16,770 nt of DNA from assembly GCA_023420715.1 (NCBI GenBank), contig JAEZVR010000060.1:1-16770 (forward strand), given 5' to 3'. The stretch is from Bacillota bacterium (GTDB lineage Bacteria > Bacillota > Clostridia > Saccharofermentanales > Fastidiosipilaceae). Positions 7,012 through 13,873 of this stretch are shown here, piece by piece. The notes beneath the pieces are model-generated. The model was not told where the DNA came from and did no database searches. It worked only from the letters and a program-made list of their open reading frames with translations. The position numbers were made by a program, and so were the translations under genes. Position 1 is the stretch's first letter; each line of letters starts with the position of its first letter.

Positions 7012-7884
7012 ATGGATGAAAGGTTGGTTCGCAAGATGGGCGAAAAGTTAGCGCTGTACGGATTTAATAATCTCACCAAAACCCTCAGTTTTAATATCTA
7101 CGATGTCTGTTATGCCAAAACCATGCGGGAACAAGCAGATTATATTGCATACATCGATGAGCAATATAATTCTGAACGTCTCACGAAAATTCTAGTCGAG
7201 GTGACCGAACGCATTGGTGCTACAATATTAAACATTTCCAAACAAGACTACGAACCCCAGGGCGCTTCTGTCAACATTCTCATCGCAGAACAAAATGTCG
7301 AGCCAAAAGACATTGATCCAACCTGTAATCAAGGTATTTTATGCACGCCTACCTTATCTCAACCGGCATTAAATCTTGCCGGAAAAGCAGCGGATCACCA
7401 CGAAACTGTGCATGCCCATCTCGATAAAAGTCATGTGACGGTTCATACCTTTCCCGAATCGCATCCAGATAACGCCGTCTGCACATTCCGTGTCGACATC
7501 GACGTGCAAACATGCGGTACGGTTTCTCCACTGAACACGCTGGATTATCTCATTTCAAGTTTTGATTCGGATATTATCACCATCGATTACCGTGTCAGAG
7601 GCTTTACCAGAGATATAACGGGAAAAAAATTCTTCATGGATCACGACATCCATTCGATTCAAGAATATATTGATCAAAGAACGCTGACCAAATACGACGC
7701 CATCGATGTTAATGTCTATCAATCCAATTTGTATCACACGAAAATGTTGATCAAAGATATTGAATTGCAAAACTATCTATTCAATACAGATGCCTATGAA
7801 CTGATGCCGCACGAACGACTCAATATCACCAGTCGGTTGCGCAAAGAAATGATTGAAATTTTCAGTGGTATGAATATCTACTAA
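7012..7884 (+). CDS. speD: S-adenosylmethionine decarboxylase proenzyme, E. coli-type
   Basis: SpeD decarboxylates AdoMet, giving the aminopropyl donor used by SpeE. The 290-residue product closely resembles the long E. coli-type enzyme, not the short Bacillus type: LYGFNNLTKTLSF near the start, SKQDYEPQGASV at 76-87, the self-cleavage site AHLDKSHVTVHT with Lys139/Ser140 (Ser140 becomes the pyruvoyl group), Cys168 in DVQTCG, and ITIDYRVRGFTRD. Compared with E. coli SpeD it has about 19 extra residues just before the cleavage site (about 105-130), including Cys105 and Cys111. The ATG at 7012 has no good ribosome binding site. The next in-frame ATG (7036) starts closer to the usual N-terminus, with GAAAGG about 12 bp upstream. 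The start is therefore uncertain. Confidence 0.92.
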   Translation: MDERLVRKMGEKLALYGFNNLTKTLSFNIYDVCYAKTMREQADYIAYIDEQYNSERLTKILVEVTERIGATILNISKQDYEPQGASVNILIAEQNVEPKDIDPTCNQGILCTPTLSQPALNLAGKAADHHETVHAHLDKSHVTVHTFPESHPDNAVCTFRVDIDVQTCGTVSPLNTLDYLISSFDSDIITIDYRVRGFTRDITGKKFFMDHDIHSIQEYIDQRTLTKYDAIDVNVYQSNLYHTKMLIKDIELQNYLFNTDAYELMPHERLNITSRLRKEMIEIFSGMNIY

Positions 7885-7908
7885 ACCAAGGTCCATTGGT
7901 CACGCCAA
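7885..7908 (+). promoter_or_regulatory. Alternative hairpins between speD and speA
   Basis: In the 50-bp speD-speA spacer, TTGGT (7896-7900) can pair with ACCAA upstream (7885-7889). Its TTGG can instead pair with CCAA downstream (7905-7908). The two small hairpins are mutually exclusive and lie 16 bp or more upstream of the AAGGA ribosome binding site of speA. The segment includes CATTGGTCAC, an exact copy of the word in the speD leader. Stems are short, so a regulatory role is only a suggestion. Confidence 0.35.
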
Positions 7909-7934
7909 CGATTCTTCGTTCATAAGGATAGGAA

Positions 7935-9386
7935 ATGCAAGAACTCCGACAACGAAAAACACCCTTATTTGACGCGCTCAAACAACATATCACCGAGCGC
8001 ACGGTGCATTTTGATGTACCGGGCCATAAAGGCGGTCGCGGCACGCCGGAACTAACCGAATTTCTCAGCCTTGGCGCGCTTAAAGCAGATGTTAATTCGA
8101 TGAAAGCGTTGGATAATCTATGTCATCCTGTGTCGGTCATTCGCGAGGCAGAAAACATTGCCGCTGAAGCCTTTGGTGCAGCTCACGCTTTCTTTATGGT
8201 CAATGGGGCGACCAGTTGTATCCAGGCCATGATTTTATCCGTCTGCAAGCCGGGCGATAAAATCATCATGCCACGCAACGTGCACCGCAGTGCAATCAAT
8301 GCACTTGTACTCTGTGGTGCCATCCCCATCTATGTCAATCCGGATATTAATCATACATTAGGCATTCCCCTTGGCATGCGTGTAGAAGCGGTCGAGCAAG
8401 CGATTCTAAAGCATCCAGATGCCAAAGCCATTTTCGTCAACAATCCCACCTATTATGGGGTTTGTCCAAACCTCATCGAACTGGCCAAATTAGCTCGACG
8501 CCACCAACTCAAACTGCTCGTGGACGAAGCGCACGGCACACATTTTTATTTTGGCGAAGACATGCCACCAGCTGCGATGCACGTCGGAGCAGACATGGCG
8601 GCTGTCAGCATGCATAAAACCGGAGGATCCCTCACCCAAAGCGCCCTGTTGCTCATCAATAAAAATATGGATGAAGGACATGTGCGTCAAATTATTAACC
8701 TGACCCAAAGCACCTCTGCCTCATATCTTTTAATGATTTCACTCGATTTGGCTCGGAAAAACCTCGCTTTAAACGGCAAAAAAATCTTTCGCAAAGTCGT
8801 TAAAATGACCGAATATGCCAGACAAGAAATCAATCGAATCGGCGGATACATTGCCTTTGACCAATCATTTATCGACCACCAAGCCTTCTACGCTTTCGAT
8901 CCCACAAAACTCTCTATAAACAGCCTAAATATCGGCCTTGCCGGCATTGAAGTATATGAACACTTGCGAGACGACTACAATATCCAAATCGAATTCGGAG
9001 ATCTCAGTAATTTCTTAGCCATCATTGCCGCCGGCGATCGAGATTTAGAATTAGAGCGCCTCATTGCTGCCTTAACTGAAATCAAGCGCCTTCACCAACG
9101 CTCACCAGCAGGCATGATCAGCAGTGAATATTTGGATCCAGAGGTGATTTTAGCCCCTCAACAGGCCTTTTATGCCCCCACCCAAGTGTTTCCGCTGCAA
9201 GATGCAATTGGTAAAATTTCTGCTGAATTCATCATGTGCTATCCGCCTGGTATCCCACTCCTCGCACCCGGAGAACGCGTGACGCAACGCGTCGTCGACT
9301 ATATCGAATATAGTCGAGAAAGAGGTAGTTCTTTAACTGGTGCAAAGGATATTACCACACAAAACATTCATGTACTTAAAGATTAG
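7935..9386 (+). CDS. speA: Orn/Lys/Arg decarboxylase family protein, probably arginine decarboxylase
   Basis: This is a PLP fold-type I decarboxylase of the short Bacillus SpeA type (483 residues; no N-terminal wing domain). Motifs in order: FDVPGHKGGRG at 26-36, the PLP-stacking region NGATSCIQ at 90-97, PRNVHRSAI, VDEAHGTHF with Asp197 for the pyridine nitrogen, and SMHKTGGSLTQS with Lys228 as the PLP lysine. The C-terminal domain has YPPGIPLLAPGE. Arginine is the likely substrate because an agmatinase-family gene is two genes downstream and no separate putrescine source is visible; lysine or ornithine cannot be excluded from sequence alone. Agmatine would feed SpeB. The ATG follows AAGGA with 6-bp spacing, and the TAG stop overlaps the speE ribosome binding site. 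Confidence 0.88.
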   Translation: MQELRQRKTPLFDALKQHITERTVHFDVPGHKGGRGTPELTEFLSLGALKADVNSMKALDNLCHPVSVIREAENIAAEAFGAAHAFFMVNGATSCIQAMILSVCKPGDKIIMPRNVHRSAINALVLCGAIPIYVNPDINHTLGIPLGMRVEAVEQAILKHPDAKAIFVNNPTYYGVCPNLIELAKLARRHQLKLLVDEAHGTHFYFGEDMPPAAMHVGADMAAVSMHKTGGSLTQSALLLINKNMDEGHVRQIINLTQSTSASYLLMISLDLARKNLALNGKKIFRKVVKMTEYARQEINRIGGYIAFDQSFIDHQAFYAFDPTKLSINSLNIGLAGIEVYEHLRDDYNIQIEFGDLSNFLAIIAAGDRDLELERLIAALTEIKRLHQRSPAGMISSEYLDPEVILAPQQAFYAPTQVFPLQDAIGKISAEFIMCYPPGIPLLAPGERVTQRVVDYIEYSRERGSSLTGAKDITTQNIHVLKD

Positions 9387-9395
9387 GAGCGGTCT

Positions 9396-10241
9396 ATGGA
9401 TCTTTGGTTTACAGAATCACATACACCACATGTACGCTTTTCTATGCGCGTCATACGAGAGCTTATTCGGCATCGCAGTGACTATCAAGAAATCTGCATT
9501 CTGGATACCGAAGAATTTGGCCGTGTTTTGGTCATGGATAACTTCATCATGCTCACCGAAAAAGATGAGTTCATTTATCATGAGATGATTACCCATCCCG
9601 CTTTTGCAGTAAATCCTCAGATTCGCAAGGTTTTGGTCATTGGCGCTGGCGATGGTGGCACCATCCGAGAATTAACTCGCTATCCACAGATCGAACACAT
9701 TGATTTGGTCGAAATCGATGAGGATGTCATTACCTTAAGCAAAACCTATTTGCATCAAACTGCATGCAAATTAGATGATCAACGGGTGCATTTGCATATT
9801 GACAACGGGGTCAAATATGTGCGGCGTTGTCATAACCAATACGATCTCATCATTGTCGATTCAACAGATCCCTTTGGTCCAGGAGAAGGCTTATTCACCC
9901 CTGAATTTTATGGGAATTGCTATAATGCGCTCACCCAAGATGGCATCTTGATCAACCAACAAGAAAGCACATTTTATGATGAATATACCCTGGCCATGCA
10001 ACGTGCACACCAACGCATCAAAACACTGTTTCCCATTGCCATGGTTTATCAAGCCCACATTCCAACCTATCCCTCAGGCCATTGGTTGTTTGGGTTTGCC
10101 GCCAAAACACATCATCCAATCGACAATCTACAAGCCCAAAAATGGCAAGACTTCCAGCTGAAAACAAAATACTACAATACGGCGTTGCATGTGGGGGCTT
10201 TCGCCTTACCAAACTATGTTTTAGATAACTTAAATGGTTAA
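9396..10241 (+). CDS. speE: Polyamine aminopropyltransferase (spermidine synthase family)
   Basis: SpeE transfers the aminopropyl group from decarboxylated AdoMet to an amine acceptor, normally putrescine, giving spermidine and methylthioadenosine. The 281-residue protein begins MDLWFTESHTP as in Bacillus SpeE, with an N-terminal beta domain and then a Rossmann methyltransferase-like fold: VLVIGAGDGGTIREL (GAGDGG at 83-88), DLVEIDEDV at 103-111, and the active-site VDSTDPFGPGE with Asp155 and Asp158. PTYPSGHWLFGFA matches the amine-site region of the family. It starts 9 bp after speA with GGAG as ribosome binding site. Putrescine, agmatine or spermidine as acceptor cannot be decided here. Next to speB, an agmatine acceptor (giving aminopropylagmatine) is possible. 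Confidence 0.93.
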   Translation: MDLWFTESHTPHVRFSMRVIRELIRHRSDYQEICILDTEEFGRVLVMDNFIMLTEKDEFIYHEMITHPAFAVNPQIRKVLVIGAGDGGTIRELTRYPQIEHIDLVEIDEDVITLSKTYLHQTACKLDDQRVHLHIDNGVKYVRRCHNQYDLIIVDSTDPFGPGEGLFTPEFYGNCYNALTQDGILINQQESTFYDEYTLAMQRAHQRIKTLFPIAMVYQAHIPTYPSGHWLFGFAAKTHHPIDNLQAQKWQDFQLKTKYYNTALHVGAFALPNYVLDNLNG

Positions 10242-10267
10242 GAATACCAGAAAGGACAGATGTCATC

Positions 10268-11131
10268 ATGCAGCCATTAAATCTTAAAAAAGGCATTTCT
10301 TTTTTAGGTCTAGAAACCGATTATCAAACAGCCACAGATGTCATTTGGGGTGCACCGTTTGATGGTACAACCTCTTACCGCCCAGGTACCCGTTTTGGTC
10401 CAGCCGCCATTCGCAACGAAAGCTATGCCCTCGAATCTTACAGCCCCTATTGTGATCGCGATGTTTTTGATTATCTCATTCACGATGCTGGCGATTTAGA
10501 TTTGCCATTCGGCCAGCCGCGGCGTGTCCTCGATCTGATTCAAGAAACAACCCACCAGATTTTACAAGACGGTAAACGTCCTTTTATGCTTGGCGGAGAA
10601 CATTTGATTACCTTAGGTGCGGTCGAAGCAACGGTCAAACAATATCCCAACTTGCACATCATCCACTTTGATGCACACACAGATTTGCGCGATACCTTTA
10701 TCGATGAAAAATTGTCCCACGCAACTGTATTGCGCCGCTGTTGGGAACTCGTCGGAGACGGAAAACTTTTTCAATACGGTATTCGGAGCGGCGACCGACC
10801 AGAATTTGAATGGGCCAAACAACATACCCACTTATGCAAATTTAACTTTGACAGTATTGAAACCGCAAAGGCCAAGATTGGCAACGCACCCGTTTATTTA
10901 ACCATCGACCTAGACGTCTTTGACCCAAGCTTTTTTCCAGGAACAGGCACACCGGAAACCGGTGGTGTGAGTTTCCACGATTTTATTAAGGCAATCGAAG
11001 TCATTGCACCCCTAAACATTGTTGCCGTAGATCTGAATGAACTTGCGCCAAACCTGGATCCTTCCAATATGTCTGTTAGCTTTGCTGGTAAAGTTTTAAG
11101 AGAACTGCTGCTTCGTCTTCAAGTCGATTGA
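10268..11131 (+). CDS. speB: Agmatinase-family ureohydrolase
   Basis: This enzyme family hydrolyses a guanidino group to an amine plus urea; agmatinase yields putrescine. The 287-residue protein has all the binuclear manganese ligands of the arginase/agmatinase fold: His112 (GGEHLIT), Asp135, His137 and Asp139 (FDAHTDLRD), Asp214 and Asp216 (TIDLDVFDP), and GTGTPETGG, the pattern usual in agmatinases. It lies 26 bp after speE. Its ribosome binding site (AAAGGA) is 11 bp from the ATG, longer than normal, with an out-of-frame ATG in between. In Thermus-like pathways the same type of enzyme acts on N1-aminopropylagmatine to give spermidine directly; that role fits the gene order equally well. 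Confidence 0.93.
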   Translation: MQPLNLKKGISFLGLETDYQTATDVIWGAPFDGTTSYRPGTRFGPAAIRNESYALESYSPYCDRDVFDYLIHDAGDLDLPFGQPRRVLDLIQETTHQILQDGKRPFMLGGEHLITLGAVEATVKQYPNLHIIHFDAHTDLRDTFIDEKLSHATVLRRCWELVGDGKLFQYGIRSGDRPEFEWAKQHTHLCKFNFDSIETAKAKIGNAPVYLTIDLDVFDPSFFPGTGTPETGGVSFHDFIKAIEVIAPLNIVAVDLNELAPNLDPSNMSVSFAGKVLRELLLRLQVD

Positions 11132-11136
11132 CGCTG

Positions 11137-11145
11137 TGCTAAAAT
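11137..11145 (+). promoter_or_regulatory. Possible internal extended -10 promoter before the dehydrogenase gene
   Basis: TGCTAAAAT, identical to the element before speD, lies in the 49-bp spacer after speB, about 35 bp before the next start codon. No good -35 is found at 16-18 bp (TCTTCA/CTTCAA at best). It might allow the dehydrogenase-decarboxylase pair to be transcribed separately. Confidence 0.35.
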
Positions 11146-11180
11146 AAGTCCATCTTGTTAACACTAAAAAGGAGACCAAT

Positions 11181-12380
11181 ATGGCAAAAATTATGATTAT
11201 TGGTGCTGGTGGTGTTGCCTCTGTTGCAGCACATAAATGTGCCCAAAATGCCGATGTCTTTACAGACATGTTAATCGCCAGCCGTACCCTGGAAAAATGT
11301 GATCAAATCAAAGCCCAATTAACACGCTATGCGACCAACGTTACCACCGCCCAAATAGATGCGGATGATGTTCAAGCCTTAACAGCACTCATCCAATCCT
11401 ATCAACCAGACGTTGTTTTGAATCTGGCCCTCCCTTATCAAGACCTCCATATCATGGATGCTTGTCTCGCAGCCGGTGTCCACTATGTGGATACCGCCAA
11501 TTATGAACCACTTGACACCGCTAAATTTGAGTACAAATGGCAATGGGCCTACCAAGATCGTTTCAAATCAGCCGGCCTAACCGCCCTGCTGGGATCAGGA
11601 TTTGATCCAGGTGTTACGAGCGTCTTTAGCGCCTATGCACTCAAACATCATTTTGATGAAATTCATACCATCGATATTTTAGATTGTAACGCAGGTGATC
11701 ACGGCTATCCGTTTGCCACCAACTTCAATCCAGAAATCAATATTCGCGAAGTCACCGCTCCCGGCAGCTATTACGAAAATGGCGCCTTTCATGAAGTCCC
11801 TGCGATGAGCGTCAAACGCATCTACAACTTCCCCGAAATCGGCCCAAAAGATATGTATCTCTTGCATCATGAAGAGATGGAATCCCTGGCCAAAAATATC
11901 CCAGGTGTCAAACGCATTCGCTTCTTTATGACCTTTTCCGAAAACTATCTCACCCATCTGCGCTGTCTGGAAAATGTCGGTATGACCAGCATTGAACCCG
12001 TTTCGTTTAACGGGGTTGAGATCGTACCTGTGCAGTTTTTAAAGCACCTGCTCCCAGATCCGGCCTCTCTTGGTCCGCGGACAGTTGGCAAAACCAATAT
12101 TGGCTGCATCTTCACCGGATTAAAAGATGGCAAAGAGAAAACATATTATTTGTACAATGTCTGTGATCATCAAGCCTGCTTTAAAGAGGTCGGTTCTCAG
12201 GCAGTTTCCTATACGACAGGTGTCCCTGCCATGATCGGTGCCAAACTCATTGCAACCGGTGTTTGGAAAGGTGAAGGTGTCTTTAATATTGAAGAATTTG
12301 ATCCAGATCCGTTTATGGAAGCTCTGAATCAATATGGCCTACCCTGGCAAGAATCTTTTTCTCCCGAATTAGTTGACTAA
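11181..12380 (+). CDS. Carboxynorspermidine/carboxyspermidine dehydrogenase family protein (saccharopine dehydrogenase-like)
   Basis: Members of this family reductively condense L-aspartate beta-semialdehyde with a diamine using NADPH. Putrescine gives carboxyspermidine, diaminopropane gives carboxynorspermidine, and a variant uses agmatine. The 399-residue protein begins with a Rossmann motif IMIIGAGGVASVAAHKCAQN (4-23) and continues IASRTLEKC, DVVLNLALPYQD, ACLAAGVHYVDTANYE and GLTALLGSGFDPGVTSVFS, all typical of the CASDH branch. It lacks any fused lysine-ketoglutarate reductase domain. An AAAAAGGAG ribosome binding site precedes the ATG. The nspC-like decarboxylase that completes the route follows after 41 bp. 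Distinguishing the amine substrate is not possible by eye. Lysine metabolism is unlikely given the neighbours. Confidence 0.88.
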   Translation: MAKIMIIGAGGVASVAAHKCAQNADVFTDMLIASRTLEKCDQIKAQLTRYATNVTTAQIDADDVQALTALIQSYQPDVVLNLALPYQDLHIMDACLAAGVHYVDTANYEPLDTAKFEYKWQWAYQDRFKSAGLTALLGSGFDPGVTSVFSAYALKHHFDEIHTIDILDCNAGDHGYPFATNFNPEINIREVTAPGSYYENGAFHEVPAMSVKRIYNFPEIGPKDMYLLHHEEMESLAKNIPGVKRIRFFMTFSENYLTHLRCLENVGMTSIEPVSFNGVEIVPVQFLKHLLPDPASLGPRTVGKTNIGCIFTGLKDGKEKTYYLYNVCDHQACFKEVGSQAVSYTTGVPAMIGAKLIATGVWKGEGVFNIEEFDPDPFMEALNQYGLPWQESFSPELVD

Positions 12381-12407
12381 CAAAAACGCGGCTCTGCCGC
12401 GTTTTTG
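12381..12407 (+). terminator. Intercistronic terminator-like hairpin before nspC
   Basis: A perfect 12-bp inverted repeat (CAAAAACGCGGC / GCCGCGTTTTTG) with a TCT loop starts directly after the dehydrogenase stop codon and carries a five-T run. It looks like a strong rho-independent terminator, also usable on the other strand. Its end is only about 4 bp from the GAGGA ribosome binding site of nspC and leaves no room for a promoter. It may act as an attenuator or RNA-processing/stability hairpin. Confidence 0.75.
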
Positions 12408-12421
12408 ATCGAGGACAGTTT

Positions 12422-13687
12422 ATGAATATACAGCACACCAGGATTTCCCTGACACCCCAAACGCCGATTGAAGAATTAAAACCATATCTAGATAACCTCA
12501 AGTCTAAACTGCCCCAAAAAAATCGTGCAGACATTCATTTTGATCCGCAACAAGTCAAGACACCGGCCTACGTGATTGACGAGGATTTATTGGAAGCGAA
12601 TCTCCAGCTCCTTTCATTTATTAAACAGACAACTGGCTGTCGCATTCTCCTCGCTCAAAAAGCCTATGCCTTAACAGCAACCTATCCACAAATTGCCAAA
12701 CATCTTGACGGCACCACTTCCAGTGGATTATTTGAAGCACAATTGGGTCATGATTATTTTCCTGGGGAGACCCACGTTTTTTCACCTGCCTATAAGGCGC
12801 ACGAATTAGAACAGCTGTGCACACTTTGTGACCATATTATTTTTAATGACTGCGATCAAATTAAGGAGAACCACCGCCTCATTCAGGAGAATCCTCAAAT
12901 TTCCTTTGGGCTCCGAATCAATCCGGAATTCTCCACACAAGATCATGGATTATATGACCCCTGCGCCCCCACGTCACGACTCGGAACCACCCTGAAACGG
13001 TTTGATCCCGCAATCTTACCTGCTTTGAAAGGCTTGCATTGCCACACCTTATGCGAACAAGGTTTTGAACCTTTAAATGAAACGGTTGCAGTCATCGAAG
13101 AAAAATTTGGTCGGTATCTCCACCAACTCGAATGGCTCAATCTAGGGGGCGGTCATCATCTGACAGCCTCAGATTATGACGTTTTAGGCTTGATTCAACT
13201 CATTCGCCGTCTACAGACACAATATCATCTCACCATCTATTTAGAGCCCGGAGAAGCAGTTGTCCTAAACACCGGTTTTATGGTAGCCGAAGTCGTCGGG
13301 ATAACACATCATCAAACTCCGATTGCACTGTTGGACGCTTCTGCAGAATGTCACATGCCAGATGTGCTTGCCATGCCCTATACGCCACTGGTTTTGGACG
13401 GTCAAACGGTCCCCTTATCCGAACTTGATCCCAACCAAAAACACCTTTATCAACTTGCTGGCTGTACCTGTCTGGCTGGAGATATTATTGGTTTTTACCA
13501 ATTCGACCATCCCATCCACAAACACGACCATTTGGTTTTTTTTGATATGGCACTGTATTCCTTTGTCAAAAACAACACATTTAACGGTATGCCCCTGCCC
13601 AGTTTGGTTTGCTTTAATTCGCACGAAGGTTTAAAAATCGTTAAATCATTCGGCTATCATGATTTTGCCCATCGCTTGTCTCCGTAA
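12422..13687 (+). CDS. nspC: Carboxynorspermidine/carboxyspermidine decarboxylase
   Basis: NspC is a PLP alanine-racemase-fold decarboxylase that removes the carboxyl group from carboxy(nor)spermidine, giving the free polyamine. The 421-residue product shows TPAYVIDEDLLEANL (48-62), the PLP lysine Lys80 in LLAQKAYA, LDGTTSSGLFEAQLG, His206/His208, the PLP-phosphate loop LNLGGGHHLT, the LEPGEAV motif (274-280) and the C-terminal active-site Cys350 in GCTCLAGD. The family is usually about 375-385 residues; the extra length is an N-terminal extension of roughly 40 residues before the barrel. No internal Met offers a shorter start, and the ATG has a GAGGA ribosome binding site. It completes the aspartate-semialdehyde route begun by the preceding gene. 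No terminator was seen after it. Confidence 0.92.
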   Translation: MNIQHTRISLTPQTPIEELKPYLDNLKSKLPQKNRADIHFDPQQVKTPAYVIDEDLLEANLQLLSFIKQTTGCRILLAQKAYALTATYPQIAKHLDGTTSSGLFEAQLGHDYFPGETHVFSPAYKAHELEQLCTLCDHIIFNDCDQIKENHRLIQENPQISFGLRINPEFSTQDHGLYDPCAPTSRLGTTLKRFDPAILPALKGLHCHTLCEQGFEPLNETVAVIEEKFGRYLHQLEWLNLGGGHHLTASDYDVLGLIQLIRRLQTQYHLTIYLEPGEAVVLNTGFMVAEVVGITHHQTPIALLDASAECHMPDVLAMPYTPLVLDGQTVPLSELDPNQKHLYQLAGCTCLAGDIIGFYQFDHPIHKHDHLVFFDMALYSFVKNNTFNGMPLPSLVCFNSHEGLKIVKSFGYHDFAHRLSP

Positions 13688-13806
13688 TCCATGCCTATCC
13701 GATTTGATAAAGGTTGTTCACACTTTTTTGTAACACGGTTGATCAGGTTATATCATTTTTTATATACCAATATGTATAATTCTGTTTTCTCATGTTTCTA
13801 ATTAGC

Positions 13807-13835
13807 TTGAGTGAATCGCTTTTATATGCTAAATT
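13807..13835 (+). promoter_or_regulatory. nox promoter
   Basis: TTGAGT (13807-13812), a 17-bp spacer ending in TGC, and TAAATT (13830-13835) form a good SigA promoter with extended -10 (TGCTAAATT). The leader to the ATG is about 30 nt. Further upstream, the AT-rich stretch offers TTGATC (13739-13744) with TATATA at 16-bp spacing and an isolated TATAAT (13775-13780), so a second promoter is possible. Confidence 0.6.
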
Positions 13836-13873
13836 GCACTCGTCAGACTACGAACCCAGAAAAGGAGATAATT

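Noticed and set aside
13711..13735. Possible Rex (NADH-sensing) operator upstream of nox
   Set aside because: TGTT and AACA half-sites are present, but the spacing and arms do not match the TTGTTAA-N4-TTAACAA type pattern and the symmetry is poor.
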